Source: Fragilaria crotonensis
Lineage: Eukaryota > Bacillariophyta > Fragilariophyceae > Fragilariales > Fragilariaceae
Direction of reading: 5' to 3'
DNA: 64,000 nucleotides
Assembly (NCBI GenBank): GCA_022925895.1
Contig: JAKSYS010000328.1
Location: 1-64,000, forward strand
The notes below the pieces were generated by a model. It was given only the letters and a program-made list of their open reading frames with translations. It searched no databases and was not told where the DNA came from. Below, one piece after another: positions 21,191-32,120 of this stretch (the stretch's first letter is position 1; each line of letters opens with the position of its first letter). The position numbers and the translations under genes are program-made.

Positions 21191-22591
21191 ATGGCCGCAC
21201 AATCGTTCAACACAAATGGCGTTGAGCATCCTCGCCCAGGAGAAAAGGAACGGAATCTTACGCTTAATGCTCGCAAATTTGTGGCCATCTCCAATTCGAC
21301 CGACAATGCGTCCAACGACGTATTCCGCTCGCTTGACCTACCCAAGAATCAAGAGCCATCTAAATTATTGGAGAAACATTCTTGGATTCAAACGAATTCC
21401 GGAACATTTTCAATTATATTTCTGCTACACATTGTCTTCATTTACCAAACGAAGCGACGAAAAACGAAGAAGCATTGTTTGGTGAGTTACCGTCAGCTCA
21501 TTCAACGAAAAGAATACTACAAAGGTATACTCGCGATACTGTCGCACCCTCCACCAGAAGAGAACATCGACATGCGATGGAATGCTCCCATTGATTTTGG
21601 AACTATATCCGATGGAGACCACTGGATCCACCGAATCCAGGCGTTGCTATATCCGTTTTCACAAGGGCGCTGGAGTGGACTCCCGCTGCTACTCTACATC
21701 TCCCATTTGCTGTGGACCTGTCGATCTCTGGAGCCTTTATTTCATTCTTCGTGTCACTTTGCACGCTCGATCCTAGCGCTGGCCATTCTCGCCATGGCCT
21801 TGGAACTCCTTGGCATGCACCACCTTCTCGAGCGGACATCCCACCTCCTTGGCACCGAATCTCACAGCAGCGTTGACCTCGGGTCGATTCAATCCGACTC
21901 GAGTCTTAGCCCTTTAGTTCGGGCACGCAGCATCATTCAACACCACACTATGGGAACCTGCACTGCGCTATCGTATGCAATTCTGTTTCTTCATTGGTCG
22001 ACCTTTCCAAATGTAGCCATTCCGGTGCTGCCCCTCCTCTCAATCCCCTGGTATCCCTGGATCTCGTATCTGCTATGCTGTTCCATTCTTGGAATCTTGT
22101 CCTGGCGTCATCATGCGGCCACAAGTTGGCTGGCGGGTACCGTGGCGGGATTCCTGTGGGTGTCTGGCTTTCATTTTTTGGGTGAACTATACTGGAGCAT
22201 TTGGTGGTTAGGGTGGGTGGCAATTGCGTCATTGTTGTCTCTCAAGGCACAGCATTTGCCAACCCTGCCCGGGCTGTACGTGTCGTGGGATGCGCATGGG
22301 ATCATCCGAGTTGATGGTGTGCCCGTAATTAGGTCGTTATTTCGCCATGATTTGTCATCACAAGATTATGCACCAGAACCGCGCCGTCACGAAGGAAGCC
22401 ATCCGAGTGAGGTGGACGACAATAGTGACTTTAGCGAGGAATCGGAGGATGATGATGATCGCGCAATCAGTGACCTTGAAAATCCCCTAATTCATGGACG
22501 AGTGCCGCTGCTGAGTTTGGATTCCGACGACGAACAGGCACAGGTTAAACAGGACCATGGACTGACAAGACGGGGCGGAAGACTGCCGTAA
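21191..22591 (+). CDS. Polytopic membrane protein, possibly an inactive rhomboid-like protein
   Basis: A 466-residue protein with about seven hydrophobic segments: one near residues 72-88 (FSIIFLLHIVFIYQ), then a cluster from about 155 to 350. The C-terminal 90 residues are acidic and disordered (EESEDDDDRAISDLENP). The segment HHTMGTCTALSYAILFLH, followed by an AATSWLAGTVAGFLW helix, recalls the rhomboid core, where GxSG and a late His are catalytic. The Ser site reads TCTA here and the His is not evident, so if related it would be a pseudoprotease. This is a weak resemblance; an unrelated transporter-like protein is equally possible. It converges with the phosphatase gene (60 bp). Confidence 0.7.
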   Translation: MAAQSFNTNGVEHPRPGEKERNLTLNARKFVAISNSTDNASNDVFRSLDLPKNQEPSKLLEKHSWIQTNSGTFSIIFLLHIVFIYQTKRRKTKKHCLVSYRQLIQRKEYYKGILAILSHPPPEENIDMRWNAPIDFGTISDGDHWIHRIQALLYPFSQGRWSGLPLLLYISHLLWTCRSLEPLFHSSCHFARSILALAILAMALELLGMHHLLERTSHLLGTESHSSVDLGSIQSDSSLSPLVRARSIIQHHTMGTCTALSYAILFLHWSTFPNVAIPVLPLLSIPWYPWISYLLCCSILGILSWRHHAATSWLAGTVAGFLWVSGFHFLGELYWSIWWLGWVAIASLLSLKAQHLPTLPGLYVSWDAHGIIRVDGVPVIRSLFRHDLSSQDYAPEPRRHEGSHPSEVDDNSDFSEESEDDDDRAISDLENPLIHGRVPLLSLDSDDEQAQVKQDHGLTRRGGRLP

Positions 22592-22651
22592 TCTTTGCAA
22601 ATGACAGACGTCATATACAACGCATGTCAAAGTAAATAGACGCACTAGTTT

Positions 22652-23897
22652 CTAGTCCTCCGTCAATGCTTTTCTGAGTTTCTCTTGCATTTCGGGTCCG
22701 AAGCCGATCCATTCCAAGTACCCCTCGACAGATCCATAATCCTCGCGGATGGCCTCCAAGGTGTCGCGCATGACTTGTGGTGGCGCTCCAAGGAAAGTTT
22801 TGGGGTCGAGGTTACGCTGGGAAAGTGCACCTACCATGGCCTTGTGATCGTTCATCTCGGCATAGACATTGGCGGAGAGGGTGTAATCCTGGACAATTTC
22901 TTCATCGGGGACACCTAAAAAGCTCAAAATGATGGCAGTAATCATACCAGTGCGATCTTTTCCAGCTGTGCAGTGAAAACAACTGGGTGACGAGAGCGAT
23001 CGGAACAAAGGTCCAAAACGTATTTGATTCCAGGGCGCCAAATCGCAGGAGGAGCTCGTTGAGCATGGGCAAACCGCCATCATTAATCTTGTCCAAGAAT
23101 GGCGACTTGACTGAATCGCGAACTCGTCGGCTGACGAGAGCTCCAGGCGACTTGAGGACTGTTCGAGCAATGTCACGCTTGCGAACCTTAGAAAGCGTTC
23201 CCCGAACGTACTTGAATTCGTTCATCAAGGACACGAAATGGCGCTCCTTGCGACCAGCGGGGCCGAGTTGGTTTGCTGGGATACCATCGTCCGGGCAAAG
23301 CTCACAATCCTCGTCTTCCACGTCGTCGTCTTCCTCCATGATATTGCTACGAGAGAGGAGTAGTCTACGTTTGAGGACCGGAGATGCGCCAGCTTCTAGT
23401 TCGATCAAACAACCATCGCGGTTGCGCCCTCTCTCCAACCAGACAAGATTCGTAAAGTCACCAAAGATCTCGAATCTCTGCAACTTTTCATCATCTTTGA
23501 GTTCCGTGGGGGATCGAAGATCAATGATGGTGTTGATGTTCTTATCGTCAAGTAGAAATTGAATATCCTTGTCGGATGCTTCGGACAAGCGCCCCATTCG
23601 ATACAGGCGATTCGCTTTGATGGGTGAGCCTGGAGGTGATGACAGGTCGCGTGCATTCTTTATGCAGTCGAAGCCAATGTTTCGTTCGTCGCAAATTTGT
23701 CGGGTTCGACCGAAAAACTCCTTCTCTTCAGGCGTTATCTCAATGTCTTCGATTTCATCAAGATTCAAATCTTTGGGGATGAGATTGCAGCCAACGATGG
23801 ATTGTCGAGGGCTGTGATACGGATTAGCAGAGAAGGCAACAACCGCTGTGGGAAGAAAGAGTAGAAGCATCGGCAGCTTTGGTTCCCTCGTCGGCAT
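22652..23897 (-). CDS. Plastid-targeted tyrosine-phosphatase-family protein
   Basis: It starts at the ATG at 23897 with a signal peptide ending in VVAFSANP, a diatom plastid-type motif. Residues about 85-160 contain ARDLSSPPGSPIKANRLYR and TIIDLRSPTEL, the N-terminal signature of the Y_phosphatase3 family. The active-site loop FHCTAGKDRTG (C-x5-R) follows late in the protein. The written sequence needs two extra bases, one in the run at 23033-23035 and one at 22976-22979, to connect these parts; with both, the ORF is about 415 residues and divisible by three. A long acidic insert (EEDDDVEDEDCELCPDD) separates the two halves. Substrate unknown. The active site is intact once the frames are joined. 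Confidence 0.83.
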
Positions 23898-23931
23898 GGT
23901 ATTCAGATCGCAGGTGGGATGCTTGAGAGGC

Positions 23932-23964
23932 CAGGAAGGAGGAAGGAGGAAGGAGGAAGGAGGC
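23932..23964. repeat. Microsatellite (AGGAAGG)n
   Basis: Four to five tandem copies of the 7-base unit AGGAAGG lie just upstream of the phosphatase start codon, probably in its 5' untranslated region (CCTTCCT on the coding strand). Confidence 0.75.
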
Positions 23965-24351
23965 AGCGGCAATTGCTGAAAGGGATAGTGCAATGTCGGA
24001 TGATCGAATTTATGAAGCACGCACTTCTTCAAACACGCCAGTTGGGACGTTGGGACGTGCCAGTAGGAAGCGCGGTGTTCAGATCATGGGACAAATCTGA
24101 ATACTCCTCAAAGACTTTATAACACTTGTTCAGGCACTCTACATCGTGAATCATCATACGTAGGTAATCTCTGAGGAGCTTGGAATTGACTACATCACGC
24201 AACTTCGAAAGGAAACCAGGATGTTCACGATTCGGTTGATCTGGTACTGTGCACTGTAACCTTCCGTACTGTCTGGCGGAGGCAGGATGGCGGCAGGATC
24301 CACCTTTTTACCCGATTTCATGCGACCCATTTCTTCGTTTTGACAACGGCG

Positions 24352-25188
24352 ATGAAATCCATCGGCAGAACCGAGCTCGTCGAACTGGTTCGGCAACGAA
24401 TCGCTGATGATTCGTTTTGGGACAACGAGATTCAATTGGAGCAAGATAGGCCCGAGGCTAAGCGCATCTGTGTTTCTATGCTTGAGGATGAAGCCCAGCT
24501 CGACAGACTCTTGATTGCGCGAAAGAATGATGCCCAAGCAACTGTTGATCTACTGTTTGAGCAAGTGAGATTCCGAGCACGATACAGACCGTCGGAAATC
24601 CATCCAGCAACGATTCCCAATGCATTGCCCTCGGGGGCATGGAGATTGTGTGGACACTGTAAGGAAGGATGTGTAATCTCAAACTACAAGTTAGAGCATT
24701 GGAACCCAGATCTGTATGGAGATGCTGGCCAAATAGACGAGGCTGTCAAAGAATACACACGTTACGTCTGTTATATGATTGAACTGATGATCGCATCCAT
24801 GAAACCAGGCTATGACAGGTTTGCTGTCATCTTCGATCTTAACGGTTTCGCCTTTTCTATGATCACGAAGAACAACGTTCGACGCATGATCAAGACGCTG
24901 ATTTATGTAGCCCAAGCTCAGTATCCTGAGCGGTTGCAGAAAGTTTTCCTTGTGAACGCTCCCTACGGCTTTGAGACGGCGTGGTCGCTAATCCGGCCAC
25001 TCTTGGACCAGAAAACGGCGTCCAAGATTCGATTCGTTTCGACTGATGACCTCGTCAATGATATCGACAGCGCTGTGTTGAGCAAGACGTATGGAGGTCT
25101 CCATGAAGAGTATCCAGTACCATCTGAAAGCATTGACAAGGAAGCATTGAAGTATTATTTCGGTGTCGAATTGCTTTCTCCTCCATAG
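24352..25188 (+). CDS. CRAL-TRIO (Sec14-like) lipid-binding protein
   Basis: About 278 residues from the ATG at 24352. An N-terminal helical segment (AQLDRLLIARKNDAQATVDL, followed by FRARYRP) corresponds to the CRAL-TRIO N domain. The lipid-binding domain spans about residues 100-265, with YDRFAVIFDLNGFAFSMI, TLIYVAQAQYPERLQKVFLV and NAPYGFETAWSLIRPLL followed by KIRFV. Sec14-type proteins move phosphatidylinositol or other hydrophobic ligands between membranes; the ligand cannot be inferred here. No signal peptide or extra domain is seen, so it is probably cytosolic. It is divergent from the phosphatase gene and converges with the first fucosyltransferase-like gene 183 bp downstream. Confidence 0.88.
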   Translation: MKSIGRTELVELVRQRIADDSFWDNEIQLEQDRPEAKRICVSMLEDEAQLDRLLIARKNDAQATVDLLFEQVRFRARYRPSEIHPATIPNALPSGAWRLCGHCKEGCVISNYKLEHWNPDLYGDAGQIDEAVKEYTRYVCYMIELMIASMKPGYDRFAVIFDLNGFAFSMITKNNVRRMIKTLIYVAQAQYPERLQKVFLVNAPYGFETAWSLIRPLLDQKTASKIRFVSTDDLVNDIDSAVLSKTYGGLHEEYPVPSESIDKEALKYYFGVELLSPP

Positions 25189-25370
25189 CTGCAAACTCGG
25201 TTAGACCGAACTGGGCTTTGCAATACGACAATTGCACGCCACAACCCGTACCTAGAACCCCAACAAATTCAAAGCGTACATTCGAAGACACAATGAATAA
25301 CATCCACAAAGAGGATCGACAAGTCGATGCCTCTGGGTCTGGCATATTAGGAATATCTCTCACAGTACTA

Positions 25371-26522
25371 CTACGCCATGGACCACGCCTCCGCTGCATC
25401 GTCTGTTTCTTGATCGCAATGTTTGAGATCCGCCTGCCTTCGATCGACCAATCGTGGCATAGGTTCTTCCACTCTCCATGGTTCTTCTCCTAGTTGCAGA
25501 CCACTGCCATTAGTTCCCTTAATGGTCATCGAATCTATTTCATTCCAATGTATAGCCGAACGAGAAAAGTCACTATGCGTGTGATACACGCGGTCGGCGC
25601 GTAATATGGTGTACCAATCGCTCCACAGTTGCATTGCTTCATCACTCGATGCATCATGAGGAGTGGTCATGTTCTCCGGTCCGTCAGCACTGCCCCAATC
25701 GAGCCCTTCCAACGCGGAATGTCGGACTTTATGCCAACCTGGATTTTTCCACCCGTATGCCTCAAAGAACGTGTACCATCGAACGTAATTGGTAACAAGG
25801 AACGTATCCTTCGGTAGCGTTTTGGCCAGCGCAAGCAACGTCCCGTCATCAAGCCCCGCCCGTTCATCCGACTCATCGTCCGGCTTTCGCAAGTGAACCA
25901 CAGTCGATGGTCTAGTCTTGTACGGTAATGCATTGATCAGTCTTTGAGTGGGTCGATAGTGCTTATCCCAGAGCCCAAGTGGCGTTAACGACCAACGGGG
26001 GTATGTGTTCCCTCTGATGTAAAGGATAGGTTTCTCAGATGCCAGCCGTGACTGCAGTCGACACTCATTCGGGGGTGACATAAAATTGACTAGCCTGATC
26101 GAGTCTGGTTGGCGTCCTTTAGGGTCAATCTCGGCGCATTCCTTGGAATGTCGCACAGTAACAAAGGCCTCATGAAACACTTTCCAGGAAGGTGAGACGC
26201 AAACGGTACGATTGAACTCCGCTCCCAACATGTGCGCCGCCAATAAACCGCTCAGAATGTTTCCCATGCCCTGACCGCCTATTGTGTTGAAAACAATGAA
26301 TTTGGTAACTGAGTCTGGAGCTGGGTCGACCGCGTCTCGCATTTGTTGTAAGAACGAGTGCTCCGTCAGATATGCGTCTAGCAGATATTCTGTGCGACGA
26401 ACAAAGAATTGAAGGTAAAAAACCACGATGACAACGGCAAGTACTCGTTGCCATGGTGTTGGTAGGAAGCCAAGGGAGCTCCGTAGTCTCGCAGTGAAGG
26501 GCTTCAGTCTTCGCATTGTCAT
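25371..26522 (-). CDS. Fucosyltransferase-like type II membrane protein, copy 1
   Basis: 383 residues, starting at the ATG at 26522. A short basic cytoplasmic tail is followed by a single membrane anchor (VLAVVIVVFYLQFFV, about residues 27-42) and a lumenal domain, the plan of Golgi glycosyltransferases. The segment FNTIGGQGMGNILSGLLAAH resembles the nucleotide-sugar-binding Gly-rich start of fucosyltransferase-like families, and RPSTVVHLRKPDDE may be the HxR-type second motif. The substrate is unknown. A close paralogue lies at 30900-32120 on the same strand. The central part is nearly identical between copies, while the anchor and the C-terminal tail differ. Family placement is by resemblance only. 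Confidence 0.7.
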   Translation of the reverse strand: MTMRRLKPFTARLRSSLGFLPTPWQRVLAVVIVVFYLQFFVRRTEYLLDAYLTEHSFLQQMRDAVDPAPDSVTKFIVFNTIGGQGMGNILSGLLAAHMLGAEFNRTVCVSPSWKVFHEAFVTVRHSKECAEIDPKGRQPDSIRLVNFMSPPNECRLQSRLASEKPILYIRGNTYPRWSLTPLGLWDKHYRPTQRLINALPYKTRPSTVVHLRKPDDESDERAGLDDGTLLALAKTLPKDTFLVTNYVRWYTFFEAYGWKNPGWHKVRHSALEGLDWGSADGPENMTTPHDASSDEAMQLWSDWYTILRADRVYHTHSDFSRSAIHWNEIDSMTIKGTNGSGLQLGEEPWRVEEPMPRLVDRRQADLKHCDQETDDAAEAWSMA

Positions 26523-26955
26523 GTTATCACGGACTACGCGTCTGAGCAGGGCATCATTCGCGAACCCAGGAGGCGATCCAACTCCGTCACAAGAGGACCT
26601 TGCTCCGGAGGTCCTATCGTTCGATACACTGTTTTTTACCAGTACTAGTACCTGGTACTTCTATGACATGGCTTGTTTCATTACAGTAATGTGTAGTACA
26701 GCCCGCCGGTTATTTCCGTTGGCAGGGAATCAGCCGCGACCGCCCGCTTCGCGCGCTTTTTCTGCGGCTGGTTTTTGATGACGATTGGAATGCCCTCCGA
26801 ACTCCGAAGGCTCGCAGAATTTCATTCAGATGTGAACCTAATGGGGTGTTTTCTTCTGCCAAACATACAGAGGAACGTCGACTGCATGGCAGTTTGCACC
26901 ATCGTACCAGGTACAAGTACTAGTAGCCTAAGTCCAATCGCTTGCATTCAGAGGA
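26523..26955. other. Intergenic DNA upstream of copy 1
   Basis: This is the 5' region of the first fucosyltransferase-like gene, up to the hAT target site. It contains ACCAGTACTAGTACCTGGTAC near 26638 and no supported gene. Confidence 0.5.
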
Positions 26956-26963
26956 CATTCAGA
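26956..26963. repeat. hAT target-site duplication, left copy
   Basis: The 8 bases CATTCAGA lie immediately before the left terminal repeat and recur exactly after the right end at 29659-29666. Eight bases is the hAT-typical length. Confidence 0.92.
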
Positions 26964-29658
26964 CAAGGGTGGCAACGCTAGGTTTAACTCAACTAGGTTT
27001 TACTAGGTTTGAACCTAAAACCTAGATTTCATTTTTGACGAATAATTTAGGTTTTTGGTTTAACTCGAGGGTTTAGGGTTACGGGTTACGACTTACTTGA
27101 AGACTTCTGGCAAGTTACGGCGAGCGAGGTAGTGACCATGAGGATCGGCGAGGAAGGTAAAAGAGCGAGGATCAATTAAAGAATGCAAGATTAAGAGAAT
27201 AGATCAGTGAGCTCCTCATTCTCATTTGTTTTCTGATTTCAAAGAACTTTGCTTGCTGAATAGCAGCACTACGACCACTTTCCGAGTGTCGTCAACTGGC
27301 AGGTCGCAGGTCATGGATGAAGATGATGATGCATACGTTGTCAATGTTGATGCCGCTGTCAATAATGAACTGTCAGCCAACATGAACTTGAAGAGGCCGT
27401 CCAGAGGAGGCCGTGCTGCAGTCATGTCTTTTTGGCAGTACTTTACAGACGAAACAGAGCCACACAAGTTGAAGAGCGCTGTTTGCAAGCACTGTCGCAC
27501 CAAATTTAACCATCACAAGAAAAGCGAACAGGCAATGCAGCATCTCAATGCATGCCATGCATTTCGTAAGGAAATGAATGGTATCGAGATGGATGATCGT
27601 CCCGAATGGTACATCACATCAAAGATGAAAAACAAGCGAGCAAAGTTGTCAAGAACATTGGACAACTATGAAACAACAAGTCCTACTGTGGCATCGACTT
27701 CGTCAAAGGCGGTATCATCTATGACTCAGACTTCATCAATTAAGGACCATCTTTTGCCAAAAATCAATGCCCTTACAAAGGAAAGATTTGAGCAGGCAAT
27801 ATCCATGCACTACTATGTCACTGGCGCATCCTTCAAGCGAATCGAGGAGCCAAACCTAGCAGCTGCCATGAAGATGCTTCGTCCAGATGCGGTGCTTCCC
27901 AACAGGAAGAAGCTTGCTGGCCCATTACTTGACAAGGCATTTGCAGTGTTGAAGACAAAGGTCAACAAACACCTTGAACACGCTGGGACTGTTGTTTGTC
28001 TCACAACTGATGGATGGTCAAACGTGAAGAACGAGCCAATTGTTAACTACATGGCCACGTCGCCATCATCAACCTTGTTTCTCGAGTCTGTATCCACCGG
28101 AGAACAGAGTCATAATGCAGAATGGATTGCATCTGACATTCAACGTGTGATGGCATCGTATCCAACAACAACCTTTGCTGGTGCCGTCACAGATAATACA
28201 TCCACCAACAAGAATGCATGGGAACTGCTCTTGATAAAGCATCCATCCGCCTACTTCCAAGGTTGTGCATCTCACGGACTCAATTTGTTTGTCAAGGACA
28301 TATTTGGTGCAACAAAGACTAAGAAAATGAGGGATGCCGAGCCATCCTACCCAGTCGGCTACCCATTTGAAGATCTCCTTGAGTTTATTTCAGTATGCAA
28401 AGATATCGTCAAACTGTTCCACAACAGTCACGCTCTGAAGGCACAACTGTACATTGAACAGAAGAAGGCTGGCGTTAGAGGGTTGGTTCGTCCAGCTCCA
28501 ACACGTTGGGGCACGATCAAAGGATGTTGTGAAACACTTCTGATGTCGGAGAGGGTTTTGCATGCGATCGTAACTGCACGAGATTTCATTAAGGGCACGG
28601 CAGCACAGAAAGTGGAGCGCATACGCATCAAGGGCATCATCACAAGCGACAATTTTGTTGCACAGCTGGAGAAGTCTCTCGCAATTCTCATACCTATCGA
28701 TGCCCTGATTGTTAAATACCAGTCAGACTCCGTCCCAGTCTCCGAAGTTTGGCCTGACTTCAATGCTCTCCCAGACCAGTTTTCAAAGCTGCACTTCGAT
28801 GGTCACGCAAGCATCAACGAGGTCGACTACCTGATCAAATTGTCATAAAGTCGCTATCACTTCATGTATGGCAAGGCACATGGGCTTGCATTCTTGCTAG
28901 ATCCTCGGTTCATCGGGGAAGGCCTGAACACCACGCGTCGTGGAGAATTGGAGAATATTCTGATTGACACGCCAGTGGATGACAAGACTCCTGTTGATGA
29001 TGAAAGGAGAGAAGTGCTTTATCTTCAGTATACGGAATACACAATTTCAGCGATGAAAGAGAAGGTAGGGAACAGCTTCCGATTCAAGATGTTGGTTAAG
29101 GGTCGTAAGACCCCATTGCAATACTGGCAGTCAGACGGTGCAGCATGGCCGGATCTTCAAAGGATTTGTATAAAGCTTTTTACGTTGGCCACATCATCTG
29201 CAGCATCCGAGAGAAATTTTTCGACGATGGGCTTTGTGCACACAAAGTTGAGGAACTCCTTGGCCCCCAAGACAGTGGAGAAGCTGGTCTACATCAAGTC
29301 CAACCATGCTGCATTTTCGGATTGCATTTATGAGGAGTCGGAGGCTGACAGCAGCGTATATTACTCATCAGCAGAAGAGGAGGATGAAGCCAACGAAGTG
29401 GTTGTGCTGGGTCAGGTATAATGTTAAATTAGCATGTACTATGTACTCGGAGTACCATGTACGTAGTACTTGCTTGTTACAACTATGTCTACTTCCGGCG
29501 TAGATGCTGTATCTTCAGTGCACGTTTACATCATAGTACAGTACACGAAGTACGGTGCCCGGTACGTTAGGTTTGGAATTTAGGTTTAACTAGGTTTAAC
29601 TAGGTTTAAACCTAAACCTTAAATTGAAAATATCAAAATTAGGTTTTTGCCACCCTTG
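26964..29658 (+). mobile_element. Complete hAT-family DNA transposon (2695 bp)
   Basis: The element begins CAAGGGTGGCAA and ends in its complement TTGCCACCCTTG, a short terminal inverted repeat of hAT type, and is flanked by an 8-base direct repeat CATTCAGA. Both subterminal regions carry many copies of TAGGTTTAA (about 26978-27065 and 29570-29647), likely transposase binding sites. A single transposase gene fills the interior. It sits between two tandem paralogues and is oriented opposite to them. The sharp target duplication indicates a fairly recent insertion, but an in-frame TAA in the transposase suggests this copy is no longer autonomous. Confidence 0.93.
27313..29421 (+). CDS. hAT transposase with BED zinc finger, interrupted by an in-frame TAA
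   Basis: From the ATG at 27313 the frame runs to a TAA at 28846-28848, then continues in the same frame to 29421; read through, it would be about 702 codons. A BED finger lies at about residues 38-85 (FWQYF, then C-x2-C and later H/C). The catalytic region shows VCLTTDGWSN, GAVTDNTSTN and GCASHGLNLFVKD, and the C-terminal dimerisation domain shows LFTLATSSAASERNFSTMGF then HTKLRNSL. All hAT hallmarks are present. The single stop separates the dimerisation domain from the core, so the copy is probably inactive unless the stop is an error or is read through. Acidic tail at the C-terminus. Confidence 0.9.
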
Positions 29659-29666
29659 CATTCAGA
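29659..29666. repeat. hAT target-site duplication, right copy
   Basis: CATTCAGA directly follows the right terminal repeat TTGCCACCCTTG and matches the left copy base for base. Confidence 0.92.
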
Positions 29667-30899
29667 GGATGTGTACAACTACTCTCTAGCGACACGATGA
29701 GATTTATTAACCCCATTTGGCTTAATGTCCGTTGGACTCCAGACTTGACCTGTCTCCTTGGAACACTGAGGGTTGCATGGTTTAAATAGGCAATTGCTCG
29801 ATGATGTTCTGAGTTAGTGCTGGTTATCCCATGATGCACTTGATTGAAGCAGCAGAAGTCAAGGAATGATTTGTAGAAGTTAGTCTCCGTCCTGAATTTC
29901 ATCATAAAAAATTATCATGCCATGCAATTAACGGCTATGCCATGGCAATGGAGCCAAGTCTCCTTCTACAATAACCTTCCTTCACCTAAGGGCCTGCGGG
30001 CCGCGTTTGGAAATAGCTAGGTACTCAAATTGGACAGGAGGATAAACTTGTTTCCAAATCTTGGTGCTGGGTCTGTATTTTGACACAGCACAACAATTTT
30101 GATGATGGTCAAGTCCATCATCCTGTCGCTCAATTTTGCAAGGTCCCTGAAGAAGGACTGGTCAAATCCTTGTTCAATATTATCCCCATGTCAATGTGGA
30201 AAATGACAAGAATGTGCTGCCAACTCAGGAAGTTGTTAGCATTTATTTGGAACAACTTTTTAAGAGCACATTTTTCATTACATGTTAGAGTCGCATACAG
30301 AATTGTCAATCTAAAATTAAGAAGCCTTTCCCAAACACAACTTTTCCGTCACTTTTTCCAATCTGGGTATCGGGATTTTCCACATCATCATAGTGATCTG
30401 AATCAAAACCCTTTCCTTTTCCAACAACCTCTGGTGTCCTTGCAGTCTTCGGAGATTCCACAGTGCTGACATCAGAAGGTGTGATTTGTTTGCTTGAAAT
30501 TTGATGCCCATGTAAACCCTTTATGCATAAAAGTTATGGAGCTAGTTAATTAAACTTGTTTATTCATTCACAATTTGTGTATGTTCTAAAATCATTGTTT
30601 TGATATTGCCAATAAACCAACTTATCATCAATTGATCTCTCATTCATTAACTGCAAGAGCACAAGGATGACAGCACTTGTCGGTGGTTTCAACACCATGC
30701 AGATTGATCGTTCACGATGATCTTGGAATAGAAGAGTGTCACCGTCATGTAAATTCATGGCCATTCACATCACCTCATCGTCGTTGATCAAATGTCGTCG
30801 CTATCTCCCCTGTAAGGACTTCAGCTAAAAGGACTCTGTTGTGTACCAAACTCGTTTCGGCCCAGGGCTTCGATATTAGATTCAAAAACGCCGGCAACA
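29667..30899. other. AT-rich interval downstream of copy 2
   Basis: About 1.2 kb between the hAT insertion and the second fucosyltransferase-like gene. Open frames in it (30080-30469 plus and others) have no recognisable product. No repeats stand out. Confidence 0.45.
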
Positions 30900-32120
30900 C
30901 TACCCCAGCCCTGTATCATTATTCGGCATCTGATGTTCAACTGGGTTCCTATCATCTGCTCCGTACTCGTCATCGTCCAAAGGCATGATTTCAACCATAT
31001 CATCCTCATGTTTGTCGCAATTCATCAGATCTGCCTGTCTTCGATCGACCAATCGTGGCATAGGTTCTTCCACTCTCCATGGTTCTTCTCCTAGTTGCAG
31101 AACACTGTTATAAACTCCTTTAATGGTCTTCGAATCTATTTCATTCCAATGGATAGCCGAACGAGAGAAGTCACTATGCGTGTGATACACGTTGTCGGCA
31201 CGCAATATGGTGTACCAATCGCTCCACAGTTGCATTGCATCGCCGCTCATTACATCATGCGTAGTGTTCACATTCTCTGCTCTGTCGGCACTGTCCCACT
31301 CGACGTCTTCCAACGCGGAATGCCGGACCTTATGCCAACCGGGATTCTTCCACCCGTATGCCTCAAAGAACGTATACCATCGAACGTTATTGGTAACTAG
31401 GAATGTATCCTTCGGTAGTGTCTTGGCCAGCGCTAGCAACGTCTCGTCATCCAGCCCCGCGCGTTCATCAAACTCGTTGTCCGGCCGTCGCAAGTGAACC
31501 ACAGTCGATGGTCTCGCCTTGTACGGTAACGCATTGATCAGTCTTTGAGTGGGTCGATAGTGCTTGTCCCAGAGCCCAAGTGGCGTTAACGACCAACGGG
31601 GGTATGTGTTTCCTCTGATGTACATCACAGGTTTGGCTGACGCGAGACGTGATTGAAGTCGGCACTCATTCGGCGGAGGCACGAAGTTGAGAAGAACAAT
31701 CGAATCTTGGGGTTTCCCCACGGGATCGATTTCTGCGCATTCCTTGGAATGTCGCACAGTGCGAAAGGCGTTATGAAAGTCTGTCCAGTCAGCCGACACA
31801 CAAACAGTGCGATTGAACTCCGCTCCCAACATGTGCGCCGCCAACAGACCGTGGAGAATGTTTCCCATGCCCTGACCGCCTATTGTGTTGAAAACCAGGA
31901 ACCGAGATCTCACTTCTGGAGATGGGCCGACCGAATCCCGCAACTGTTGCAAGAAGGTGTGGTGCTGTAGATAGGAGTCCAATAAGCGTTCCGTGCGATA
32001 GATAAAGAACTGAAAATAGATGCCCACGACGAAAATGGCTAGTACCTGCTGTGATTGGGTCAGAAGGAAGTCAAGGGGACTCCTAAGTCTCATAGCCGAG
32101 GGCTTCCTCCGCGGCTTCAT
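30900..32120 (-). CDS. Fucosyltransferase-like type II membrane protein, copy 2
   Basis: 406 residues from the ATG at 32120. It has the same plan as copy 1: basic tail, anchor (VLAIFVVGIYFQFFI), then the lumenal domain with NTIGGQGMGNILHGLLAAHM and RPSTVVHLRRPDNE. Long central stretches are identical to copy 1, for example PRWSLTPLGLWDKHYRPTQR and RWYTFFEAYGWKNPGWHKVR. The N-terminal 60 residues differ at many positions, and this copy has about 25 extra acidic residues at its end (MPLDDDEYGADDRNP). Tandem duplication is clear; the near-identity of the middle relative to the ends suggests gene conversion or constraint on the catalytic domain. Confidence 0.7.
   Translation of the reverse strand: MKPRRKPSAMRLRSPLDFLLTQSQQVLAIFVVGIYFQFFIYRTERLLDSYLQHHTFLQQLRDSVGPSPEVRSRFLVFNTIGGQGMGNILHGLLAAHMLGAEFNRTVCVSADWTDFHNAFRTVRHSKECAEIDPVGKPQDSIVLLNFVPPPNECRLQSRLASAKPVMYIRGNTYPRWSLTPLGLWDKHYRPTQRLINALPYKARPSTVVHLRRPDNEFDERAGLDDETLLALAKTLPKDTFLVTNNVRWYTFFEAYGWKNPGWHKVRHSALEDVEWDSADRAENVNTTHDVMSGDAMQLWSDWYTILRADNVYHTHSDFSRSAIHWNEIDSKTIKGVYNSVLQLGEEPWRVEEPMPRLVDRRQADLMNCDKHEDDMVEIMPLDDDEYGADDRNPVEHQMPNNDTGLG

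Noticed and set aside
26995-27090. Telomere-like repeats (TTTAGGG variants)
   Set aside because: They are part of the hAT subterminal repeat array TAGGTTTAA, not a tandem telomere tract.
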